A stretch of DNA of 64,000 bases, taken from Polyangium spumosum. Its GTDB lineage: Bacteria; Myxococcota_A; Polyangia; Polyangiales; Polyangiaceae. Position numbers and translations under genes: made by a program. The stretch spans positions 62,001-126,000 of the forward strand of contig NZ_WJIE01000012.1 in assembly GCF_009649845.1 (NCBI RefSeq). The letters run 5' to 3'. Every line of letters starts with the position of its first letter. Position 1 is the first letter of the stretch. A model generated the notes under the pieces. It ran no database searches. It was not told where the DNA came from and saw only the letters and a list, made by a program, of their open reading frames with translations. This document shows positions 24,860 to 32,547 of this stretch, one piece after another.

Positions 24860-25744
24860 TCATTCGTCGTCGACGACGCGGATGGGGAGCCACTTGAACC
24901 CGGTGACGCCTGCGTCCTTGAAGATGCGCCAGACCTTGGGGGAGACGAGGAACGCTGGCCCCGGCAAGACGGCCTCGCTCAGGTCGCCCTTGAATTTGAC
25001 GTATCCGTACCATTCCCACGTTCGGTTCACGTCCATCGCGCCCGTCAGGTCTCGAGCGCGGTATGCGAGGCGCGGGGAGAGCTGGCTGAAGTAGAACCCG
25101 CCGCGCCGACAGGACGAGCAGACGTCGCGCGGGTTCATTCCGATCGAGTGAGGCGACACGGGAGGAAGCGCGTGCTCGGCCCACATCTGGCGTCGCGGCA
25201 ACTCGACCTGCCGCTTGTCTTTTCGTACGGCGTAGACGCTCCGGAACGAGAGTCCCGTCACGCCCTCGCTCTCGAGCGCCTCGGCCAGTTGCTCATCGAC
25301 GACGATTTCCTGGTAGCAGGTCACCACGCGATACGTATCGAGCTTCGCCACATCTTCAGGATCGGCGCCATCGAGCATCAACGCCGATGTCTGTCGCGCG
25401 CCCGCGGCGCACACCGGGCACGCATTCGACAGATCGAATTGCGTTCCCAGCCGCGGTCCTCCGAAGACCATGGATTCGTCGGGAATGGTCACGAGGAGCA
25501 ACCGGGCGGCGTCGAGCTCCTCGTCCGTGAACGTATCCTCCTGAAATTCGCGCCACTTCACTCGATATGCCAAAAGAAGTTGACGAAGGACGGTGAGCCG
25601 AGGGTCGTCCTCGAAGAGGGTCACATAGATGTCCCCATGAACATCCCTCACCACGTCAGGTCCGCACCCTGCCGGTTCCAGGACGGCTTGCACCCCGCCT
25701 GAAACGTCTTTGGCATGGAAGTACACATCGACCCGAGTTCTCAT
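24860..25744 (-). CDS. double-CXXC immunity protein (SitI-like), module 1
   Basis: 294 residues. ATG 25744 (MRTRVDVYFH) aligns with the start of the paralog at 29142; a GTG at 25783 is possible. Matches the myxobacterial double-CXXC(G) paralog family, whose members serve as immunity proteins for Sit-type toxins: C109/C112 in ACPVCAAGARQTSAL and C209/C212 in DVCSSCRRG, probably binding zinc. Shared signatures with module 2: AGCGPDV, FTDEELDAARLL, GARQTSAL, WEWYG, GFKWLPIRVVDDE. Encoded 39 nt after the toxin stop, as expected for a toxin-immunity pair. Confidence 0.85.
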   Translation of the reverse strand: MRTRVDVYFHAKDVSGGVQAVLEPAGCGPDVVRDVHGDIYVTLFEDDPRLTVLRQLLLAYRVKWREFQEDTFTDEELDAARLLLVTIPDESMVFGGPRLGTQFDLSNACPVCAAGARQTSALMLDGADPEDVAKLDTYRVVTCYQEIVVDEQLAEALESEGVTGLSFRSVYAVRKDKRQVELPRRQMWAEHALPPVSPHSIGMNPRDVCSSCRRGGFYFSQLSPRLAYRARDLTGAMDVNRTWEWYGYVKFKGDLSEAVLPGPAFLVSPKVWRIFKDAGVTGFKWLPIRVVDDE

Positions 25745-25783
25745 CGGCTCCATCCTGTCGTTACCATCGCCACCTTGGTTCAC

Positions 25784-27163
25784 TCATTTGACGAAGTATT
25801 TCTCGATGGCCTCGAGCCAATGCGGATTGTCCGCGTAAACATCTTGATACGCTTTCCAAATCTGTGATGGGTCTTTGGGGTTGAGCACCTCCTTCATTCG
25901 TGCGCGCAACTTCCTCCCTATCTCATCATGCCTCGCAGTCGTCAAGATCACCGCCGGCCCCTTCGCGGGGTCGAACCCGAGTTGTTTCATCCGAGCGGTC
26001 TCGAAGATGTGATGCGCCTGGAACATCCCTTCGAGCCCGTCCGTGAACTGGCTCATCACGTCGTAGGGCCCGATAACCTGCATGTCCGCCAGCGAGCCCG
26101 CGAGCTTCTTCTTCCCGTACTTCTTCCGCAGGTACTCGATCGCTTCCTTGCTGAGCTGCTCCGTCTTGTGGATCATGACCGGCAAGTTCTTCTTGCCCGC
26201 CGCCTTCAACTGGGCCTCGAACGCCGTGATCTGCGCCCTCGCCACGGCCGAGAGCTGGAGAAAGGCGACGGCTGCCTGGAGCGCCGGGTGATTGAACCCG
26301 TCCGGCTCCTCGCCCCCCACGATGCCGTGCTTCTTGCCGTCCTCGCGGTGGAGGTCATGGCTGGGATCGTCGGCGAGGCCTGCCGCGAGGGCGAGCTGCT
26401 GGGCGAGCTTGTCGAACTCCGTCTCCTCCTTCTTGTCGCCGTTGCCCTTCCCCTCGCGCGTACAGCCCTCCTTCGTCTGTTCACACGAGGAGACGCTCAG
26501 CGGCTTTCGCTCCGGAACGTCCACCAGTTCCGGCAGCGCCCCGCCGCGATCCACGAGCCCATGCTCCTCGTCAACCCATTTCTCCTCCCGCTTCGGGAGG
26601 ATCGATTCCTTCGACAAGACGCCTTCCCGCGGCAAGATCGCGTCCTGCCGCAGCTTCGCAGGGCGTGACGGCGGCGGAGGCTCCTCCTTCGGCGGCGTGA
26701 TCAGGTGCTTGCGCACGCGCTGCTCGACGGGTTCCTCGTCGTCCACACGCTCACGACCGCCTCCGCCTCCACCTTCGTCCTCCGCCTCCTCCTTCGCCGC
26801 AGGCCGCTTCGCAGGAACAGGCTTCGGCGGCGGAGGCGGCTTCGGCTCCGGCGGCACAGGCTCGCAGGGGTGGTTGCTGTATTCGGTCGGGATCATGTAC
26901 CGGGTCTTCGACCCCACCCGCGGATTGAAGACGAAAATCGGATGGTGCGCGCTGCTCTCCGCAATCAGCGTGATCCAAGGCTCCTCGGTGACCGGCTTGC
27001 CCGCATGATCGTACGTCCACCGAACGATCCCCGGCCCATGCGGACGCATACACGCCGCGACGACCCAGGGCGTCTTCTTCGGCGGCGCGTCCGCGCGCGC
27101 GGGTGAGGCGCACATCCCGAGGGCAAGCGGCAGCAAGATCGGAGCGAGCAGACCACGGCGCAT
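25784..27163 (-). CDS. secreted polymorphic toxin with HNH/AHH-like nuclease end, module 1
   Basis: 459 residues from ATG 27163 (GGGAGGG 4 nt upstream); the reading frame stays open further upstream through a tandem repeat, but that part is noncoding in character. Signal peptide MRRGLLAPILLPLALG; a Cys at 18 sits in a poor lipobox (LGMC), so lipidation is uncertain. Then Pro/Lys- and Gly-rich linkers, a DRGGALPEL block shared with module 2, and a C-terminal nuclease-like domain: QAHHIFE (H384, H385) and ARHDEI (H412). Toxic activity against nucleic acid is inferred. Resembles SitA toxins delivered between kin by outer-membrane exchange. Confidence 0.8.
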   Translation of the reverse strand: MRRGLLAPILLPLALGMCASPARADAPPKKTPWVVAACMRPHGPGIVRWTYDHAGKPVTEEPWITLIAESSAHHPIFVFNPRVGSKTRYMIPTEYSNHPCEPVPPEPKPPPPPKPVPAKRPAAKEEAEDEGGGGGGRERVDDEEPVEQRVRKHLITPPKEEPPPPSRPAKLRQDAILPREGVLSKESILPKREEKWVDEEHGLVDRGGALPELVDVPERKPLSVSSCEQTKEGCTREGKGNGDKKEETEFDKLAQQLALAAGLADDPSHDLHREDGKKHGIVGGEEPDGFNHPALQAAVAFLQLSAVARAQITAFEAQLKAAGKKNLPVMIHKTEQLSKEAIEYLRKKYGKKKLAGSLADMQVIGPYDVMSQFTDGLEGMFQAHHIFETARMKQLGFDPAKGPAVILTTARHDEIGRKLRARMKEVLNPKDPSQIWKAYQDVYADNPHWLEAIEKYFVK

Positions 27164-27254
27164 ACGTCCCTCCCCCGGCGGATGGTACGAGCCCTCGCGC
27201 GCCGAGAGCAACACGCGCCCACGCGCCGACGCACCCCTCCGCCGCCCAGTTGCC

Positions 27255-27567
27255 CATCCGCCCGCGCGCCGATCCCGCCTCCGCCGCCCAGCCCACCATC
27301 CGCCCGCGCGCCGATGCTCCACTCCCCCGGCCGGAGGTGCATCCGCCCGCGCGCCGATACACGACTCCGCCACCCAGCTCCCATCCACCCGCGCGCCGAT
27401 ACACGACTCCGCCGCCCAGTTGCCCATCCGCCCGCGCGCCGATGCTCCACTCCCCCGGCCGGAGGTGCATCCGCCCGCGCGCCGATACACGACTCCGCCA
27501 CCGAGCTCCCATCCGCCCGCGCGCCGATGCACGACTCCGCCGCCCAGTTGCCCATCCGCCCGCGCGC
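27255..27567. repeat. 42-43 nt tandem repeat, eight copies, between head-to-head toxin genes
   Basis: The core catccgcccgcgcgccgat starts at 27255, 27297, 27340, 27382, 27425, 27468, 27510 and 27553 (spacing 42 or 43). Three-unit blocks repeat with an exact 128-nt higher period (27297/27425, 27340/27468, 27382/27510). Units alternate tails acacgactccgcc and gctccactcccccgg. Because 128 is not a multiple of 3 the repeat is unlikely to be coding. The 530-nt gap (27164-27693) otherwise holds the two divergent toxin promoters and ribosome-binding sites. Confidence 0.85.
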
Positions 27568-27693
27568 GCTCCCACCGAAGCAATGTTCCTCCTTGCTCCG
27601 TTCCTTCGTCCTGATGGACAATGATCCCCAGGAAGACCGCAGGCCCGCTCACGGTCGCGGAGGGCGGGGCGGGGCTGATCGAGGGGGCTGCCG

Positions 27694-29121
27694 ATGATTC
27701 GCCGAGTCTTCATCTCGTGTTTGCTGCTGCTCCTTCTCATCGTGCTCGCGTCGCTCGCGCTCGGACAGGAATGCAAGCGCAAGACGCCCATTCGATACAT
27801 CGGCATCTGCGCGCACCCGCACGGCCCGATGCACAGCGAATGGACCTACGATTTCTCGGGCCATCCGGTGCTCGGCCCTGCGGCTCGGCAGCTCGTCGCC
27901 TGCCACGATGTCCTGCCGCTCTTCGTCTTCGATCCACGCGCGGACCTGAAGAACCGGGGCTTGATGCCCATGAAGTTCCAAGACAAGGCATTGGCTTGCG
28001 AGCCGCCGCCGCCGCCCAGGCCAAAACCTGCGCCAGCGAAGAAGCAGGATCCGCCGATAAAGGAGAAGGCGGACGGGGACGAGGGCGGCGGCGGCGGGAG
28101 CGGTGGCGGCGGCAAGCGGAAGGATGACGAGCCGAACGTCGAGGAGCGCGTCGAGAAGTATCGTATCCGGAGCGAGAGCACGCCCGAGGAGGCGAGGCGA
28201 CCGAAGAACGACGTGCAGGGCGTGCTGTCGAAGGAGCCGCAGTTGCCGCGGGAGTCGGGGATCCTGAGCAAGGAAGGCGTCTTGCCCTCGCGCGACGAGG
28301 TGCGTCCGCCGAGATGCGTGGACGAGCAATGTACGATGGTGGACCGCGGCGGCGCATTGCCGGAGCTCCAGCATCGACAGGGGCGGCCGCTCGTGAGTGT
28401 GGTCTCCTGCAAGCAGACGAAGGAGGGCTGCAAGGGCGAACACGCGGGCGACGGGACAGGCCAACAAAAGGCGCTGACTCCGCTCGAACGGATGGTCCGC
28501 GAGCTCTCGATCGCCTCCGCGATGCTGAACGGCGAGTTCAATCACGACCTCGCGCGCAAGGACGGCAAGCGGTTCGGCATCATCGGCGGGAGCAGCGAGG
28601 ACGGCGTCGACAGCGCCATCGTCCAGGCCGCGGCGGCGATCGCGCAGGTCGCCTCGGGGGTGCTCGTCGGGCAGGCGGAGACGTTCGCGAAGAAGCTGGA
28701 GGAGGCTTGTGCGAAGAAGGCGCCGCTCATCATCGAGGGGGCCGAGAAGGTGTCCAAGGAGACGGCGGAGCTCCTGGCGCAGCAGTATGGGAGGGCGATC
28801 GCGGAGGCCCTGGAGCAGAACGGCGCGATCGGTCCCTACAAGACGATGCGCGAGTTCACGCGGGGCCTGGAGGGGGACTTCCAGGCGCATCACATCCTGG
28901 AGAAGGCGATGGGGCGGGACCTCGGGCTCACGAAGGAGCAGCTTGACAACATCCCGTCGGTGATCTTGACGGAGGCGCAGCACAAGAGGATCACACGCTT
29001 GCTCGACTTGAAAAGACCGAAGATGAAATTGGACTCCCAAACGTTGTGGGACCTATACGAAGAGGTGTACGAGCCATTCCCCCACTGGCTCGAAGCAATC
29101 AAGCCGTACTTTGGAAAGTAA
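27694..29121 (+). CDS. secreted polymorphic toxin with HNH/AHH-like nuclease end, module 2
   Basis: 475 residues; ATG 27694 preceded by GAGGGGG. N-terminal signal MIRRVFISCLLLLLLIVLAS with likely cleavage after ALG; no good lipobox. Layout mirrors module 1: short conserved N-domain (WTYDFSGHP, compare WTYDHAGKP), Pro and Gly/Ser linkers, DRGGALPEL, VSCKQTKEGC, then helices and the nuclease-like end QAHHILE (A398, H399, H400) with H430 in EAQHKRI. Final residues FPHWLEAIKPYFGK parallel NPHWLEAIEKYFVK of module 1. A duplicated but diverged toxin, so the two may have different immunity specificity. Confidence 0.82.
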   Translation: MIRRVFISCLLLLLLIVLASLALGQECKRKTPIRYIGICAHPHGPMHSEWTYDFSGHPVLGPAARQLVACHDVLPLFVFDPRADLKNRGLMPMKFQDKALACEPPPPPRPKPAPAKKQDPPIKEKADGDEGGGGGSGGGGKRKDDEPNVEERVEKYRIRSESTPEEARRPKNDVQGVLSKEPQLPRESGILSKEGVLPSRDEVRPPRCVDEQCTMVDRGGALPELQHRQGRPLVSVVSCKQTKEGCKGEHAGDGTGQQKALTPLERMVRELSIASAMLNGEFNHDLARKDGKRFGIIGGSSEDGVDSAIVQAAAAIAQVASGVLVGQAETFAKKLEEACAKKAPLIIEGAEKVSKETAELLAQQYGRAIAEALEQNGAIGPYKTMREFTRGLEGDFQAHHILEKAMGRDLGLTKEQLDNIPSVILTEAQHKRITRLLDLKRPKMKLDSQTLWDLYEEVYEPFPHWLEAIKPYFGK

Positions 29122-29141
29122 GTGGAACTTCGAGGTGCAAC

Positions 29142-30020
29142 ATGTGGACCGAGGCGCGAATTGTCATCATCAACGACCGTATTCCCGGAGGGCCCCAGAC
29201 GATCCTCGGTCCTGCCGGGTGCGGGCCGGACGTGGCGGTCCTCGACGAGGTCGCAGACGCTACCGTCATCACCCTGGACGACACGGACGAACGCCTGGCG
29301 CTCCTCCAGAGCCTTCTCGAGGAGCGGGGGCTCCGCTGTTCCGTACGCCGGAACGACCGCTTCACCGACGAGGAGCTCGAAGCGGCGCGGCTGCTCGTCA
29401 TGGAGTACGACACCAACGCCACGGTCTTCGCGGGGCCCATGATGGGCACGACGTACGACATGTCCGACGCCTGCAATCGGTGCGGCGCCGGGGCCCGGCA
29501 GACGTCCGCGCTATTCATCGACGGCGAAATGCTTCCCAGACTGGAAGGCCGGCGCGCGGCCACGACGTCCCACGAAGAACCGCTCGTGGACGAGAAGCTC
29601 GCCGCAGCCCTGGCGCTGAGCGGCGCGACGGGGCTCTCGTTCCGGGACGTCTTCGCGGCTTTCGAGGAGCGGGGCTTCCGGATCCCGTGGAGGCAGGTCT
29701 GCGCGACGCATCCCCTGCCGCCAATGTCGCCTCGATCCACCGGGATCGAGCATTACGAGCCGTGTCCGTGTGGGCGGAGTTGCTTCACCGGGAAGGAGGA
29801 GGTTCCTCTCCGCCTCGCCTATCGCGCCTCGGACCTCGCCGACATCCGCGACGTGAACGTCACCTGGGAATGGTACGGCATCTCGAAGTACACCGGCGAC
29901 CTCTCCGAGTCCGTCCTCCCTTACCCCCTCTTCCTCGTCACCCCGAAGGTCCGCCGCATCTTCCTCGACGCAGGCATCACTGGATTCGACTGGCTCCCGA
30001 TCCGGGTCGTCGACGAGTAG
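29142..30020 (+). CDS. double-CXXC immunity protein (SitI-like), module 2
   Basis: 292 residues; ATG 29142 with GAGGT upstream, 20 nt after the toxin stop. Paralog of the protein at 24860: C111/C114 in ACNRCGAGARQTSAL; the second Cys cluster is altered to C208-P-C210-GRS-C214. Conserved end GFDWLPIRVVDE. Predicted cytoplasmic, binding and neutralising the toxin encoded just upstream (inference from family and gene order). Confidence 0.85.
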   Translation: MWTEARIVIINDRIPGGPQTILGPAGCGPDVAVLDEVADATVITLDDTDERLALLQSLLEERGLRCSVRRNDRFTDEELEAARLLVMEYDTNATVFAGPMMGTTYDMSDACNRCGAGARQTSALFIDGEMLPRLEGRRAATTSHEEPLVDEKLAAALALSGATGLSFRDVFAAFEERGFRIPWRQVCATHPLPPMSPRSTGIEHYEPCPCGRSCFTGKEEVPLRLAYRASDLADIRDVNVTWEWYGISKYTGDLSESVLPYPLFLVTPKVRRIFLDAGITGFDWLPIRVVDE

Positions 30021-30131
30021 AGGCCACGACGCGCGTGATTCTTCACCCGCGCCCCGGGCACACGACCCTGCCAACCAAGACAGCCGCGCTGCTGGTTCTG
30101 CTGGCAATGCGGCTTCTTCGTCGGCCTGCTC

Positions 30132-30234
30132 GAAAAACTGCGCATCGCGCAGTTTTTCAACCTGAGGTCCAGGGCTTGCCCTGGTCCGGGTCGAGGGGCG
30201 GACAGCCCCCGCGGGGTCCGGGGCAGCGCCCCGG
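30132..30234 (+). repeat. structured palindromic dispersed repeat, copy 2
   Basis: Same four-hairpin order as 3316-3417: perfect 12-bp stem with 3-nt loop (30132-30158, arm gaaaaactgcgc), ccagggcttgccctgg, a ggggcggacagcccc-type stem, and ccggggcagcgccccgg (30218-30234). Block 30164-30209 is identical to copy 1. The first stem has a completely different sequence but the same size, so structure rather than sequence is kept there. Nothing else recognised in the 326-nt gap 30021-30346. Confidence 0.75.
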
Positions 30235-30346
30235 CTCTGCGCCTGCCGGATGAGACCAATCCCTCTCACAAGCCTCTTGTGTTCCCCCTCGCCTCATGGC
30301 ACCGTTCTGCGCGCTCAGGACAGACGACCTTCGGGAGGAACGTACC

Positions 30347-31051
30347 ATGGCCGACGATCATATCGATTACGGGGAGTGCGGCGAATATGCCGCCCATTTC
30401 GCGACCGAGGCGCAGCGGCTCGTGGGCCTGTCGCAGCTCGTCAACGTGCAGGCGCTCATCGACGAAGTGATGAGCGTGGCCGGCAGCGTGGCCGCCGAGC
30501 TCGCCAAGCAGACGCAGAAGAAGGCCGTCGTGCGCGGCGACGGGGCGAACGTCGCGGACGCCGCGGAGGAGGGGCGCCAGGAGCTCGCGCGTTTCTTCAA
30601 GTATCTCGGCACCCTCGATGACGACGTCGTGCGCGACGTGAATGCGTTTTTCCCGGGCGGCAGGCAGGGCGACCTCAAGAAGCTGAAGCCCGCCGACGTG
30701 CAAAAGAAGATCGCCTCCGTGCTCACCGGGTTCGACGCCCCCACCAACACGGCCCTGCCCGAGGGAACGAAATGGAAGAACAAGCTCACGCAGGCCGAGC
30801 ACAGCCTCAAGATTGCCATCGGGCAAAAGACGTCCGCCGTGGGCACGAAGATCGTCCACACCGCCGAGCTCGCCGCCGCGCGAAAAGCCTTCTTGAAGAC
30901 CTACATCAACGTCGCCAAGCCCCTCGTGCGCGGGCTGCTCGCAAGGCTCGGGCGTGAAGACGAGTTCTCCCTCTACTTCCGCGACGAGACCGTGCAAGAG
31001 TCGAAGCCCCGCAAAAAGGCCCCGCCCGCCGAGGCGCCCGCGGAGGGCTGA
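30347..31051 (+). CDS. helical hypothetical protein
   Basis: 234 residues; GGGAGGA 7 nt upstream of ATG 30347. Almost entirely alpha-helical, charged, without signal peptide or Cys cluster. Ends in a Lys/Pro/Ala tail (PRKKAPPAEAP). No family recognised. Stands alone between the palindromic repeat and a convergent secreted-protein gene. Confidence 0.72.
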   Translation: MADDHIDYGECGEYAAHFATEAQRLVGLSQLVNVQALIDEVMSVAGSVAAELAKQTQKKAVVRGDGANVADAAEEGRQELARFFKYLGTLDDDVVRDVNAFFPGGRQGDLKKLKPADVQKKIASVLTGFDAPTNTALPEGTKWKNKLTQAEHSLKIAIGQKTSAVGTKIVHTAELAAARKAFLKTYINVAKPLVRGLLARLGREDEFSLYFRDETVQESKPRKKAPPAEAPAEG

Positions 31052-31107
31052 GCGCCCCGCGAAGGTGCGCCCCTACGCGACCCGCGCCCGCGCGTGGTCC
31101 GGGCGCG

Positions 31108-31650
31108 TCAGCAGCATCCGAACATCACCCGGCGCCACATCCCGGAGGCGCAAGAATCCCAGAACATCGTCGACGTGCGACCGCTGTAGTTGAGGCCGAG
31201 GGACTTGCAATGCGCCTCCGCGTGGCTCACCCAGAGGTCTTCCGACTTGCAGCTCGTCGGTCCCCCGAGTGATCGAGGCCCACATGTCAATTCGAGAGGA
31301 TCCTCGCCGGCCACGGGGAGATCCTCGATGGGAGCCGGCTCCTCGTGGACGGGCGCGACACAGCTCGCCCCATCGCAGCTCTCGTAGTCCTCTGCCCAGT
31401 ACCTCAGCGTGCAATCATACCTCGTCTCGGTGCAGCTCCGGACGTACAGCCGCTTTTGCCTCTGATTGGTGCAGCAACCAAGCGTGCCTTCCGGGAACCA
31501 TTTGGTACAGCCCACATGAGGCGTGCACGACTGCGGCACGAGCTCCTCTCGAGAATCGGGCTCGGCCGCAGGAGACGCGAGGGTTCGAGGCGCGTCGACG
31601 AGAAGCAGGCCCAATGACAGCAGAACACCCAGTACGGAGAAACGCTTCAT
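31108..31650 (-). CDS. secreted Cys-rich small protein
   Basis: 180 residues; AAGGAG 6 nt before the ATG at 31650 (another ATG directly before it). Signal peptide MKRFSVLGVLLSLGLLLVDA. Mature protein has 14 or more cysteines, ending MFGCC, which suggests disulfide stabilisation. Unrecognised family; a small secreted factor of unknown role. Confidence 0.72.
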   Translation of the reverse strand: MKRFSVLGVLLSLGLLLVDAPRTLASPAAEPDSREELVPQSCTPHVGCTKWFPEGTLGCCTNQRQKRLYVRSCTETRYDCTLRYWAEDYESCDGASCVAPVHEEPAPIEDLPVAGEDPLELTCGPRSLGGPTSCKSEDLWVSHAEAHCKSLGLNYSGRTSTMFWDSCASGMWRRVMFGCC

Positions 31651-31819
31651 CATCGGCTCCTTCGTGGTGATTCGGGTACTCTATCGGCCGCTGTGCCGTG
31701 CCGTCAAGATTACAGCGTTTCGCCAGGGAGAGCCGAGACACGCTGCCCCGTATGACGATCGCGTCGCAAAGCCGACAGAATCCTTGCCCCCCCGCACGGA
31801 CATGACAAGGATGCGCCCC

Positions 31820-32500
31820 ATGTCCCTACGCCCCCTCCTCGTCCTCCCGCTCCTCCTCCTCGCCTGCAACAAGGAGACCCCCTCCCCCGCGCCCGAGGCG
31901 AAGGCCCCGGACGCGAAGACCCCGACGGCCGCGGCCTCGGACAAGCCGGCCGCCGCCGCCGAGATCGGAAAGCCCGCACCCGATTTCACGCTCACCGATG
32001 ACGAGGGCAAATCCCACCACCTCGCCGATTACCGCGGCAAGACCGTCGTCCTCGAGTGGTTCAACGCCGGTTGCCCCTTCGTCAAGGCCTCGCACACGAA
32101 GGGCTCGCTCAAGGGGCTGTCGAAGCGCGCGGCCGAGAAGGGCGTCGTCTGGCTCGCGATCAACTCGTCCGCCCCCGGAAAGCAAGGGCACGGGGCCGAG
32201 AGCGTCGCGGAGGGGCGAAAGGCGTTTGGCTTCGAGAACCCCGTGCTCGTCGACGCGTCCGGAAAGGTCGGCAAGATGTACGGCGCCACGAATACGCCGC
32301 ACATGTACGTCATCGACGCGCAAGGCACCCTCGTCTACCGCGGCGCGATCGACAACTCGCCCGACGGCGAGGGCGAGTCGCCGAAGGACGGGAAACTCGT
32401 GAACCACGTCGAGGAGGCCCTCGACGACCTCGCCGCCGGCAAGCCCGTGCGCACGCCCGAGACCAAAGCCTACGGCTGCGGCGTGAAGTACGGCTCGTAA
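31820..32500 (+). CDS. redoxin/thioredoxin-fold lipoprotein
   Basis: 226 residues from ATG 31820 (AAGGA 8 nt upstream; ATGs at 31802 and 31811 are alternatives). Lipobox LLLLAC, then an Ala/Lys/Pro linker, then an AhpC/TSA-like fold: IGKPAPDFTLTDDEGK, EWFNAGCPFVKASH with a single active-site Cys, and the cis-Pro loop TPHMYVID. The lone Cys suggests a peroxiredoxin-like or heme/metal-handling role, not a CxxC disulfide exchanger. Periplasmic, membrane-anchored. Confidence 0.87.
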   Translation: MSLRPLLVLPLLLLACNKETPSPAPEAKAPDAKTPTAAASDKPAAAAEIGKPAPDFTLTDDEGKSHHLADYRGKTVVLEWFNAGCPFVKASHTKGSLKGLSKRAAEKGVVWLAINSSAPGKQGHGAESVAEGRKAFGFENPVLVDASGKVGKMYGATNTPHMYVIDAQGTLVYRGAIDNSPDGEGESPKDGKLVNHVEEALDDLAAGKPVRTPETKAYGCGVKYGS

Positions 32501-32547
32501 GCCCCCCGCCATTGTCCCGACCACACGACCTCGGGTAGTCTCGGCGC

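Noticed and set aside
27255-27567. CRISPR array
   Set aside because: The intervening segments are themselves repeated and not unique; no cas genes are present.
27164-27652. N-terminal extension of toxin 1 through the tandem repeat
   Set aside because: The repeat's 128-nt period is not a multiple of 3, the translated part is repeat-shadow sequence, and ATG 27163 has a strong ribosome-binding site and signal peptide.
30021-30131. Minus-strand frame after the immunity gene as a gene remnant
   Set aside because: Short, no start with a ribosome-binding site, and no recognisable family; treated as intergenic.
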